Below are positions 36,045 through 43,907 of a stretch of 64,000 nt of DNA, piece by piece. The position numbers and the translations under genes were made by a program. Source of the DNA: Bacteroidales bacterium (GTDB taxonomy: Bacteria > Bacteroidota > Bacteroidia > Bacteroidales > VadinHA17). The notes beneath the pieces are model-generated. The model searched no databases, was not told the DNA's origin, and saw only the letters and a list, made by a program, of their open reading frames with translations. Within the stretch, counting starts at the first letter, position 1. Each line of letters begins with the position of its first letter. The DNA lies in assembly GCA_016715075.1 (NCBI GenBank), contig JADKBK010000012.1:124001-188000 (forward strand), given 5' to 3'.

Positions 36045-37046
36045 ATGAAGATTTTCAGATTCCTGATTATATCCTTTTTATACCTGATCTGTAATACTTC
36101 TGCTTCCAAGGCAGGAGTATTCAGTTTTAAGAAGATTAATCAGATTGACACGGATACATCAACCTTTGTATCACCCTTTCATGAGGACAATGAACGCTGT
36201 CTGAAATGTCACGGGCAGGCTAAGTATGAATATACAAATGAAAACCTTGGCAGGCAGATTAAAGAATTAATGTGTTCTGAACGGATTATTAAAAGAGATG
36301 AGTTCTATAAATCAAACCATAAGAACTTCAGCTGTACTGACTGTCATTCTGAGCAATATACCACTTTCCCTCATTTAGGGGAGCTCAGGATGGAACAAAA
36401 ATTAAACTGTATTGATTGCCATGGAGGAGATGAAAAATTTGCACAGTATCATTTTGAAGCGATAGAGGCAGATTACCAGCAAAGCACCCATTTTAAACTT
36501 GAACAGGAAGGTTTTTCCTGCTGGAAATGTCATAATCCTCACTCTTACAAGATTAACGTCAGAATGAACACTAATCTTAAGGAGGCTATCACATATGACA
36601 ATGCCATTTGCCTTAGCTGTCATTCCGACTTTAACCGTTTTCAGCTGCTTACTGACAGGGAAGAGATAAACCTTATCAAAAAACATGAGTGGCTGCCAAA
36701 CCAGGCTGCCCATTTTGCTAATGTAAGGTGTATTGAGTGCCATACTAAAATCAATAATGATATTCCTGTTGCTCACCAGATAAGGCCAAAAGCTGAAGCC
36801 GTAAGACGTTGCAATGAATGTCATTCAAAAAATTCAATCCTGATGGCTTCACTGTATAAGTTTGAATCCAAAGAGCAGCGTCGCGACGGATTTTTCAACG
36901 GAATAATATTAAATGAATCCTATGTGATTGGTGCGAACAGAAATGAATACCTGAACGTCATAAGCCTGATTATTTTTGTCGGCGTGCTGGGAGTTATTGT
37001 TGGCCACACATTTTTCAGAATCAGAAAACACAAAAAAAATAATTAA
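36045..37046 (+). CDS. Membrane-anchored seven-haem c-type cytochrome
   Basis: 333 residues. A signal peptide (FRFLIISFLYLICNTSASKA) is followed by seven CxxCH motifs: CLKCH, CTDCH, CIDCH, CWKCH, CLSCH, CIECH and CNECH. A single membrane helix near the C-terminus (VISLIIFVGVLGVIVGHTFF) leaves the haems in the periplasm. It resembles quinol-linked multihaem proteins of the NrfH/octahaem type only loosely. The cytochrome b gene starts 11 bases later and could supply it with electrons from menaquinol. The ATG at 36045 is chosen; the frame upstream runs into the barrel gene. Confidence 0.88.
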   Translation: MKIFRFLIISFLYLICNTSASKAGVFSFKKINQIDTDTSTFVSPFHEDNERCLKCHGQAKYEYTNENLGRQIKELMCSERIIKRDEFYKSNHKNFSCTDCHSEQYTTFPHLGELRMEQKLNCIDCHGGDEKFAQYHFEAIEADYQQSTHFKLEQEGFSCWKCHNPHSYKINVRMNTNLKEAITYDNAICLSCHSDFNRFQLLTDREEINLIKKHEWLPNQAAHFANVRCIECHTKINNDIPVAHQIRPKAEAVRRCNECHSKNSILMASLYKFESKEQRRDGFFNGIILNESYVIGANRNEYLNVISLIIFVGVLGVIVGHTFFRIRKHKKNN

Positions 37047-37057
37047 TCAAGATTACA

Positions 37058-37673
37058 ATGTATCTATACCCAAAATGGATAAGAATCTGGCATGTACTGA
37101 ACGCTGTTATGTTTCTTATTCTTATAATTACAGGGCTTAGCATGCAGTATACCGGAAAAGACACTACCACATACATGGTGGGCTTTGCGATTGCGGTAAA
37201 ATGGCATAATTTTGCAGCTCTGGTACTTACTGCCAACTATATAATATTTGTCACAGGGAACCTGCTGACAAAAAACGGCAGATTCTATAAAATTGAAAAG
37301 GAGAATTTCTGGTCTGATCTTCTGTCACAGATGAAGTATTACGGATGGGGAATGTTCAGAGGGGAGAAACACCCTTTTCCCGTAACAGAAAAGAGAAAGT
37401 TTAATCCTCTGCAGAAAGTAACGTATGTTCTTGCAATGTATCTTGCACTGCCATTATTGATAATTTCAGGTATCGGACTCCTCTTCCCTGAGATTACAAT
37501 AACTACCTTTTGGAGTCAGCGGGCTAATTCTTACCGATATTCTTCATATCACGATGGGTTTCTTCCTCTCAATATTCATGATAATTCATATCTATACATG
37601 TACATTGGGAGCAAAGCCTACTTCACTATTCTGGGGAATGATTTCAGGCTATCACAGGTCAGATGATCATTAG
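37058..37673 (+). pseudogene. Di-haem cytochrome b, thiosulfate-reductase type (frameshifted)
   Basis: The first frame gives about 150 residues with helices containing RIWHVLNAV and KWHNFAALV, the first two haem ligands. After EITITTF the frame changes. Removing one base of the T4 run at 37508-37511 gives FGVSGLILTDILHITMGFF and FMIIHIYTCTLGAKP, which supply the other two histidines and end at a TAG at 37671. The corrected product of about 204 residues has four membrane helices, as in the Ni-hydrogenase/thiosulfate-reductase cytochrome b family. It probably transfers electrons between the quinone pool and the seven-haem protein. Without the correction the encoded protein lacks half its haem ligands. 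Confidence 0.75.
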
Positions 37674-38047
37674 AATACCTCTGAATGACTATCAATGTGT
37701 GTTAAGAAACATGTTGAGATGATAGCTTCAGGAATCAGAGGGCTCAGACACTGATAAATAATTCCGGAATGAAGGGTGCAGGAAACTGCACCCTTCGTCA
37801 TTAAGGAGGATTAGACAGCCCCTGGCAACGAAAATCAATTTACTGCCGCCTAAGCGGCATGGGGTAAATAAATTCATTTTCGAGCGGCGGTTATGGGAGT
37901 TATTATTTTTGAAGTTCCTGTAATTTCTTTGGTGGGGGACTTAGCGGTTAAGAAGACTTTTTCAACTGCCCTGGCCAATCGCCAGCCGCCGGATAGCCTG
38001 TATGGTTGATTAAAATCATAATTAAAGAGACCGGAGAATTGGTATAA
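37674..38047. other. Intergenic region with hairpins and a degraded CGCAAAG element
   Basis: No gene is seen. A perfect stem of ten pairs lies at 37771-37796 (GAAGGGTGCA ... TGCACCCTTC, six-base loop) without a U-run. A small hairpin TGCCGCCTAAGCGGCA follows near 37842-37857. Bases 37943-37975 match the right arm of the element at 3844-3997 (gcggttaagaagactttttc). Confidence 0.55.
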
Positions 38048-38088
38048 GATAAAAGAAAAGGCCGTCTCATAATTGTTTGAGACGGCCT
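38048..38088 (-). terminator. Rho-independent terminator of the multihaem lipoprotein gene
   Basis: Read on the minus strand, an 11-pair stem AGGCCGTCTCA / TGAGACGGCCT (38088-38059, eight-base loop) is followed by TTTTCTTTT, 24 bases after the stop at 38112. Confidence 0.85.
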
Positions 38089-38111
38089 CTTAATGTTATT
38101 TTATGTACTTA

Positions 38112-39440
38112 CTAAACCGGAGCGTTCAATGTCTCGAGAGTGTTTGTAAGTAAAGCTTTGGTATATTTTGTATTGTGAATTCCAAGGCTATATTCCCTGA
38201 GGCACATCTGGAAATTGATCATTGCACCCATAATACCATTTGTAAGTGATGGGAATGTTGGCAATGCATTATTGATGTCTTTCTGAGCCTGAGTGTATGA
38301 GTTGGTATTTCCCGGGTTTTTCCATGCTCCGCCAGGGTTGGATGAAGGATCATAGATATTCAGGTAACCGTCCCAGTTGCCGGTGGTATTTCCAGCCCAG
38401 AGATTTGCTTCGGGATCAGTTTCTGTGTGAAGAATTGGTGTTGCACCGCCTACCTCATTGATTTTTGCAGCAAGCTGATCAAGAAGAGTTTTTACACTTG
38501 ATCTTGTAGCTGTCCATAAATCAGATGATGAGCTAAGACCTGTATGGCAATTGGTTGTATTACATCCGTTGAAGTTTCCTTTTACATTAAATGTATGTCC
38601 ACCGGCTCTTCCGCTGATGGATGCCATGTGGCAGTCCTGGCATGAAGCAGTTGCAGTGTGTGGTGAACTTTCATATGCGAGTGAACCAGGGAATTCAACC
38701 CCGCCGATACCTGCATAAATAGCACCAACAGTTCCATAATGAACATGTGTTCTGTATGAAGGAACAACTTTATTTGGAGCTCTGTTTCCAACTACGTTAT
38801 CATAGAAGGTAATTGCCGGGTATGTTTTGAGTGAATCATAATCAACAACCCTGCCGTCGGTAAGAGTTGAACTGGTGGTAAGCGGACGTGGCTGGTGGCA
38901 TTTAACACAAAGGTTGCCCATACCTCCGTCAGAAGCAATATTGATCGATTTTGCTCCGGCCCACATTGTCATAGAAACAGCAGCGGTGTTTGTCAAAGGA
39001 GAAAAATCGGTTCCTGCATAGGTTGTATGCAGGCTGCTGTGACAGGTTGAGCATGTCAGTTCACCTAAAGCTGTTGCAGGTGTAGCAACATACTGGTTTG
39101 CATATTTACCGTTTGAGCCTTTTACAAAAGTCGAAGGAATATTGTTTGCACAAACATATTTAAAAGCTTCAGAAGCATGACAAGGAGTACAACCAGTGTT
39201 TCCGGCTTCTTCAAAATCAACTTCACCATATGAATGTTTTGACAACTCAAATTGTACTGCAATTGCATCAACAACATCAGGAGTATGGCACTCTTTGCAG
39301 GTTTCATTGGCATCCTGGCCATCGGCCCCATCAGCTCCATTGGCGCCGTCTTTTCCGGCAGGTCCCATTGGGCCTTCGCATGAAGCAAACAGAAAGCCTG
39401 CTGCAACTAACACAGAAAATAGTTTAAAAAGGTTTTTCAT
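38112..39440 (-). CDS. Multihaem cytochrome lipoprotein with collagen-like linker
   Basis: 442 residues. A lipoprotein signal (FLFASCEG) is followed directly by a Gly-X-Y stretch (GPMGPAGKDGANGADGADGQ, residues about 22-42) and then the haem region. Haem motifs: CKECH, CTPCH, CSTCH, CVKCH, CQDCH, and an atypical CNTTNCH (four residues between cysteines). The C-terminal 150 residues have no haem motif. The collagen-like linker could hold the haem domain away from the membrane surface. It runs opposite to the cytochrome genes upstream and divergently from the Crp/Fnr gene. Confidence 0.85.
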   Translation of the reverse strand: MKNLFKLFSVLVAAGFLFASCEGPMGPAGKDGANGADGADGQDANETCKECHTPDVVDAIAVQFELSKHSYGEVDFEEAGNTGCTPCHASEAFKYVCANNIPSTFVKGSNGKYANQYVATPATALGELTCSTCHSSLHTTYAGTDFSPLTNTAAVSMTMWAGAKSINIASDGGMGNLCVKCHQPRPLTTSSTLTDGRVVDYDSLKTYPAITFYDNVVGNRAPNKVVPSYRTHVHYGTVGAIYAGIGGVEFPGSLAYESSPHTATASCQDCHMASISGRAGGHTFNVKGNFNGCNTTNCHTGLSSSSDLWTATRSSVKTLLDQLAAKINEVGGATPILHTETDPEANLWAGNTTGNWDGYLNIYDPSSNPGGAWKNPGNTNSYTQAQKDINNALPTFPSLTNGIMGAMINFQMCLREYSLGIHNTKYTKALLTNTLETLNAPV

Positions 39441-39556
39441 ATCGGGTTTATTTAGTTAATGATTTCTATGTGCAAGCTATGAAAAACCTCTGTTAAACTA
39501 ATAACAGACCTTATGCTATTTGCGAGGTATAAAGTTGATAGATATAACAGGTGATT

Positions 39557-39571
39557 GTGATATATATCAAT
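39557..39571. promoter_or_regulatory. Fnr/Crp-like operator in the divergent region
   Basis: GTGATATATATCAAT contains the perfect palindrome TGATATATATCA (TGAT-N4-ATCA). Its centre is about 26 bases before the TAGCTTTG element at 39590-39597, so it would overlap the -33 region of the regulator's promoter, the class II activator position. It also lies 117 bases before the start of the divergent multihaem gene. The regulator downstream may bind here. Confidence 0.6.
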
Positions 39572-39589
39572 TTATACAGTGATATTTAT

Positions 39590-39597
39590 TAGCTTTG
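39590..39597 (+). promoter_or_regulatory. -7 element (TAGCTTTG) upstream of the Crp/Fnr gene
   Basis: TAGCTTTG fits TAnnTTTG. No TTG occurs at the expected -33 distance; instead the palindrome 39557-39571 lies there, which suggests an activator-dependent promoter. Confidence 0.55.
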
Positions 39598-39650
39598 TGA
39601 TGTCTTGTTTTGATTAAAAGCTATTTTTGAACCCCTTAAAAAAAGGAGAT

Positions 39651-40346
39651 ATGTCAGGGATAAATTTAATAAACAGCTGTGAAGGTTGCACCCATGGGTG
39701 GAAGAATTTTGAGCATCTGACAAAAAACGAGCTTCAAATGATAAATGCCAACAGGTATGAAGCGACATTTAAACCGGGTGAGGTAATGATCAAGCAGGGA
39801 TCCCCAACCTCCAATGCACTTTTTCTTGCCAGCGGGATGGCTAAAATGTATATTGAAGGCAGTACCGGTAAGAATTTTATCATAGGGATTGCTCTCCCGG
39901 GGATGCTTGTCCTGGGCCCTGGGGCATTCGTAAATTCCCGGCATACTTATTCAGTTTCGGCTATATCTACCGTGCAGGCCTGTTTTATAGGATTCAATAT
40001 CTTTAAGCAGCTCGTGAGAGAAAATGGAGAATTTGCAGAGGGAATGATTGAAGATATAAGCAACAAGTCTCTCCAGGCACAACACAGGATGGTTAACCTG
40101 TCACAGAAGAGAATGTCGGGCAGGGTAGCCGATGCACTTCTCTATTTCTCAGATGAAGTGTTCAGGAGCGATGAATATGATATGGTCTTTTCCCGGCAGG
40201 AGCTGGGTGACATGACAAGTATGGCAAAAGAATGCGTTGTAAGAATATTAAAGGAATTTGAAGATTCGGGAGTGGTCTATTCCGATTCTTCAAAGGTAAG
40301 GATACTAAACAAGGAAAAGCTTGTTCAGATTTCGGAAAAAGGATGA
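39651..40346 (+). CDS. Crp/Fnr family transcriptional regulator
   Basis: 231 residues. A cyclic-nucleotide-binding-like beta-roll (about 20-130; KPGEVMIKQGSPTSNALFL) is followed by a dimer helix and a winged helix-turn-helix (about 155-225; SRQELGDMTSMAKECVVRIL, with Glu and Arg at the DNA-contact positions of the recognition helix). The N-terminus holds CEGCTH (C10, C13, H15) and an internal C111 lies near the FNR C122 position, so a metal or Fe-S sensor is possible, though the third N-terminal FNR cysteine is missing. The ATG at 39651 with AAAAAAGGAGAT before it is the start; a TTG 24 bases upstream is less likely. Probable control target: the neighbouring cytochromes. Confidence 0.88.
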   Translation: MSGINLINSCEGCTHGWKNFEHLTKNELQMINANRYEATFKPGEVMIKQGSPTSNALFLASGMAKMYIEGSTGKNFIIGIALPGMLVLGPGAFVNSRHTYSVSAISTVQACFIGFNIFKQLVRENGEFAEGMIEDISNKSLQAQHRMVNLSQKRMSGRVADALLYFSDEVFRSDEYDMVFSRQELGDMTSMAKECVVRILKEFEDSGVVYSDSSKVRILNKEKLVQISEKG

Positions 40347-40352
40347 ATTGTA

Positions 40353-40480
40353 GCTCAGGGCTCAGGGTAAGAAGCTCAGGGCTCAGGGCTCAGGGCTCAG
40401 GGCGCAGGGCAAGGGCTCAGGGCTCAGGGCTCAGGGCAAGAAGCTCAGGGCTCAGGGCGCAGGGCTCAGAGCTCAGGGCA
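40353..40480. repeat. CTCAGGG heptamer array
   Basis: About a dozen copies of CTCAGGG and CGCAGGG, interrupted by AAGAAG or AAGGG. It fills the gap between the Crp/Fnr stop and the ccsBA start (40570). Translated frames through it are only repeat peptides and are not counted as genes. Related arrays occur at 45309 and 63335. Confidence 0.9.
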
Positions 40481-40569
40481 AAAAGAAGAGAAAAGAGGTT
40501 TAGCTATAACTTATGGCTTCTGACTTCCGGTTTCTGACTAAAATATAAACTATAAAAAACGTAATTAAG

Positions 40570-43500
40570 ATGAAATACCTGAGAATCCTGTTTTCCCCCG
40601 CCTTAATGGGGTTTTTGTTTCTGGCATTTGCACTGTCAATGGCGGTGGCTACAATAGTTGAGAATGACTTTGGCTCACCTGTTGCCTACAGTATGGTTTA
40701 TAATACAAAATGGTTCGAACTTATTTTGCTGCTTCTCTCGGCAAACCTTGTTGGCCAGTTAATAATTTATAAGCTATTCAGACAAGCCAAGCTGCCGACT
40801 GCACTTTTCCATCTTTCATTCTTACTGCTGATAATAGGAGCGGGAATTACCAGGTACTTTGGATGGGAAGGTACAATGCATATACGTGAAGGTGAGGAGC
40901 AGACCAGGTGTTACTCCTCTGAAAAATTCATTACATCTACTGTAAGGGAAGCTGATGGAACGATTTCCTACAGCAGGTCGGATAAATATTCAATGACCTC
41001 GGTTTCAGCCGATGAGTATTCTAAAGTGATAAAGATCAGCGGGAACGATTACAATCTCGTACTCTCAAAGATTATCCCCAACGCTACTGAGTCTTTGAAA
41101 TCAAGTCCCAATGGCGTTCCGATAATTTCACTTATTGTGACTGCCGGTATGATGGAACGGGAGTCTGTTATTCTGAGAAAGGGCGAAAGGAAGCTTGCAG
41201 GTGACATTTCAATAGGGTTTGATTCAGAAGATTCAGCAGATGTGAATATAACTTTCGATGGCGCATTCTATATGACCTCACGGTTTGTTATCGGTGAGAT
41301 GAGCATGATGTCGCAGGAAGTGACCCCTTTTGAAAACGGCAGCCCGGTGAAGCTGAAAGAGATGCAGATCATTTCTGTAAACGGAATTAAGATTGTGCCT
41401 CAGGAGATGCTGGCAACAGGAATACAGAGTGTAATTGCAGTCAATCCGAAAGAGCAGACAACAGGTCAGAATGCTTTTATTTTTGAGCTTTCCGGAGAAC
41501 AGAGATCAACTGAACTTACTCTCTGGGACATGGAATCAGAAACTGCAGGTACAGTCTCTGAAATCATTGACGGAAAAAATGTTGAGATAAGCTATGGCTC
41601 AAAGAATACCAATCTCCCTTTTAGTATTAAGCTTAACGATTTCATTCTTGAAAGATATCCGGGCTCGAACAGCCCGTCAGGTTACAAAAGCGACGTAGTT
41701 CTTATTGATAAATCGGCAAATGTTGAAAAATCTTTCATGATATTTATGAATAATATTCTTAAGTATAAGGGTTACCGCTTTTACCAATCTTCATTCGATA
41801 AGGATGAGAAAGGGACTATACTGTCAGTTAATCACGATATGGCAGGGATGGCTGTTTCATATACAGGTTATATTATGCTTTTCGTATTCATCATTATTTC
41901 TCTTATAAACAGGAATGCCTTATTCCATAATATTACTCCTGGTTACTGGAGCTCAATATTAAGGAAATCAGCTGTTGCAATTCTCCTGATGATCTCGTTT
42001 TCAGGTCTTTCGGTATTGAATGGTCAGGAACTGATCCCTGACAAGTCTGCTGCTGAGGAATTCGGTAAAGTTCTTGTCCAGGACCAGAAGGGAAGGACCA
42101 AGCCCCTCTTCACATTGAGCAATGATATCCTTCGCAAGGTAGCCCGCGAGAATGATTTTGAAGGGCTTACCTCAATGCAGGTATTCCTTGGACTTTATCT
42201 CGATTTTGATAACTGGAAAGATGTTCCGTTGATAAGGGTTTCAACCCAGGATGTCCAGAGAAAACTTGGGATTAAAGGAAAGCTTGCCGCCTTTTCAGAT
42301 ATTGTCAATATCACTGGTGATGGAACATATAAGCTCTCAGATGATGTCAACCAGGCATATGCCAAAGCTCCGGGTGACAGGAACAAGACAGATAAGGAGG
42401 TAATGAAGATTGATGAGAGGTTGAACATTGTCTATATGATTTATAAAGGGGAATTTCTTAAACTGTTTCCGCTTAAAAATGGTACGCACGACTGGGGTTT
42501 GCCTGAGAGTGCACTTCCCCATGCGATAAATAAGGATGATTCACTCTATCTGAAAACAATTATTCCTTTACTGGCAGATGCAATAAAGGCAAATAATATT
42601 TCTACTACCCGTCAGATAACTGAATCAATCAGCGGTTACCAGAAACGATTCTCGGAATATGATCTTCCTACAGCCTCAAAAACAAAAACGGAATTACTGT
42701 ATTATAAGATGAGTATTTTCGAGCGGCTGTTCCCTTTCTACGCAACAATTGGCCTTATTATGCTCATAGTACTTATAGCCGGGGTTATAAGAGGAAGTAA
42801 AGAGTCATCTGTAGTGATTAAGACCCTGGGCTGGGTGTTATTCGCAGGATATCTTTTCCACACTTTCGGACTTGCGATAAGATGGTATATAGCTGGTCAT
42901 TCCCCGATGAGTAATGGTTATGAATCAATGATCTTCATCTCATGGGTGACACTGCTGGCAGGTTTTATCTTCAGCAGAAAGTCGGCCTTTGCCCTGTCTG
43001 CAACAGCTGTTCTGGCATCAATGACACTGATGGTCGCCCACCTTAGCTTTATGGATCCTGAGATTACCAACCTTGTTCCTGTTCTGAAATCATACTGGCT
43101 TACTCTTCATGTATCAGTAATTACCGGCAGTTACGGTTTTCTTGGTCTGGGTGCAATACTGGGACTCATAATTATGGTACTGCTGTTATTCTCCAATGCC
43201 GGAAACCGTGATCGGATATCTGCTACGATTGATGAACTGACCCTGATCAATTATAAGACTATGACCCTTGGCCTTTATTTTCTTACTATAGGAACCTTTC
43301 TTGGAGCAGTCTGGGCGAATGAATCATGGGGAAGATACTGGGGATGGGATCCCAAGGAGACATGGTCGCTTATCACAATAATTATCTATAGTATTGTCAT
43401 ACACAGCCGTAATATACCCGGAATGAAGGATATCTTTACATTTAATCTGTTATCCCTTTTTGCCTTCTCCTCGGTTCTTATGACCTATTTCGGTGTGAAT

Positions 43501-43647
43501 TATTATCTGTCAGGCATGCACTCCTATGCCGCAGGTGATCCGGTACCTGTACCATCGTTTGTCTATATCGCAGTCATTCTCCTGGCAGCAATATCATTTG
43601 CCGCCTATATGAAATACAACAGCCATAAAATTGTACAGAAGAAATAG
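40570..43647 (+). CDS. ccsBA: Fused cytochrome c haem lyase CcsB(ResB)-CcsA
   Basis: 1025 residues joining both halves of System II cytochrome c maturation. The N-terminal ResB/CcsB part has membrane helices near residues 10-100 and a large periplasmic loop up to about 430. The C-terminal CcsA part (about 720-1025) has the haem-handling WWD motif WGRYWGWDPKETWSLI and histidines in FHTFGLAIRWYIAGHSPMS. It carries haem across the membrane and attaches it to CxxCH motifs. Its position next to three multihaem cytochromes is logical. The single fused gene is common in Bacteroidota and Campylobacterota. Confidence 0.95.
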   Translation: MKYLRILFSPALMGFLFLAFALSMAVATIVENDFGSPVAYSMVYNTKWFELILLLLSANLVGQLIIYKLFRQAKLPTALFHLSFLLLIIGAGITRYFGWEGTMHIREGEEQTRCYSSEKFITSTVREADGTISYSRSDKYSMTSVSADEYSKVIKISGNDYNLVLSKIIPNATESLKSSPNGVPIISLIVTAGMMERESVILRKGERKLAGDISIGFDSEDSADVNITFDGAFYMTSRFVIGEMSMMSQEVTPFENGSPVKLKEMQIISVNGIKIVPQEMLATGIQSVIAVNPKEQTTGQNAFIFELSGEQRSTELTLWDMESETAGTVSEIIDGKNVEISYGSKNTNLPFSIKLNDFILERYPGSNSPSGYKSDVVLIDKSANVEKSFMIFMNNILKYKGYRFYQSSFDKDEKGTILSVNHDMAGMAVSYTGYIMLFVFIIISLINRNALFHNITPGYWSSILRKSAVAILLMISFSGLSVLNGQELIPDKSAAEEFGKVLVQDQKGRTKPLFTLSNDILRKVARENDFEGLTSMQVFLGLYLDFDNWKDVPLIRVSTQDVQRKLGIKGKLAAFSDIVNITGDGTYKLSDDVNQAYAKAPGDRNKTDKEVMKIDERLNIVYMIYKGEFLKLFPLKNGTHDWGLPESALPHAINKDDSLYLKTIIPLLADAIKANNISTTRQITESISGYQKRFSEYDLPTASKTKTELLYYKMSIFERLFPFYATIGLIMLIVLIAGVIRGSKESSVVIKTLGWVLFAGYLFHTFGLAIRWYIAGHSPMSNGYESMIFISWVTLLAGFIFSRKSAFALSATAVLASMTLMVAHLSFMDPEITNLVPVLKSYWLTLHVSVITGSYGFLGLGAILGLIIMVLLLFSNAGNRDRISATIDELTLINYKTMTLGLYFLTIGTFLGAVWANESWGRYWGWDPKETWSLITIIIYSIVIHSRNIPGMKDIFTFNLLSLFAFSSVLMTYFGVNYYLSGMHSYAAGDPVPVPSFVYIAVILLAAISFAAYMKYNSHKIVQKK

Positions 43648-43668
43648 TTAAGTTGCTGCAAAAAAAGT

Positions 43669-43700
43669 AGAGCCGTTGCATGCAACGGCTCTGTTTTTTT
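43669..43700 (+). terminator. Terminator after ccsBA (bidirectional in form)
   Basis: A perfect 24-base palindrome with core GTTGCATGCAAC and AGAGCC / GGCTCT arms (43669-43692) is followed by G and seven T residues. The other side has six A residues, so transcripts of both strands could end here, including that of tRNA-His. Confidence 0.9.
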
Positions 43701-43706
43701 AAAAGG

Positions 43707-43784
43707 TGGGGTGGAAGATGGGGCTCGAACCCACGACCTTCGGAACCACAATCCGACGTTCTAACCGACTGAACTACATCCACC
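43707..43784 (-). tRNA. tRNA-His (anticodon GTG)
   Basis: On the minus strand the cloverleaf reads: extra G-1, acceptor GTGGATG, D-arm with GTTCAGTCGGTTAGAAC, anticodon stem-loop TCGGATTGTGGTTCCGA (anticodon GTG), T-arm GTGGGTTCGAGCCCCAT, then CTTCCAC, discriminator C and an encoded CCA. The extra 5' G and discriminator C73 are the identity elements of tRNA-His. One T-T mismatch lies in the acceptor stem. Confidence 0.97.
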
Positions 43785-43907
43785 GTTTATGGAGTGCAAA
43801 ATAAGGTCAAAATTTCTATATCACAAAATTTTAATTTTATTTTCTCAAACTATCCTCAATTACTATCTTTGAAATGATCGATAATTAAAGACATTTCTGC
43901 ACAATTT

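Noticed and set aside
40353..40480. Possible CRISPR array
   Set aside because: Units are seven bases with no spacers and no cas genes are near; the same applies to the arrays at 2727, 13309 and 63478.
40343..40537. ORF through the CTCAGGG array (repeat peptide of 64 residues)
   Set aside because: It is only the translation of the tandem repeat and starts inside the Crp/Fnr stop codon; no independent support.
43574..43783. 69-residue minus-strand ORF over tRNA-His
   Set aside because: Its N-terminal peptide is the tRNA gene read as protein and its 3' part lies antisense to ccsBA.
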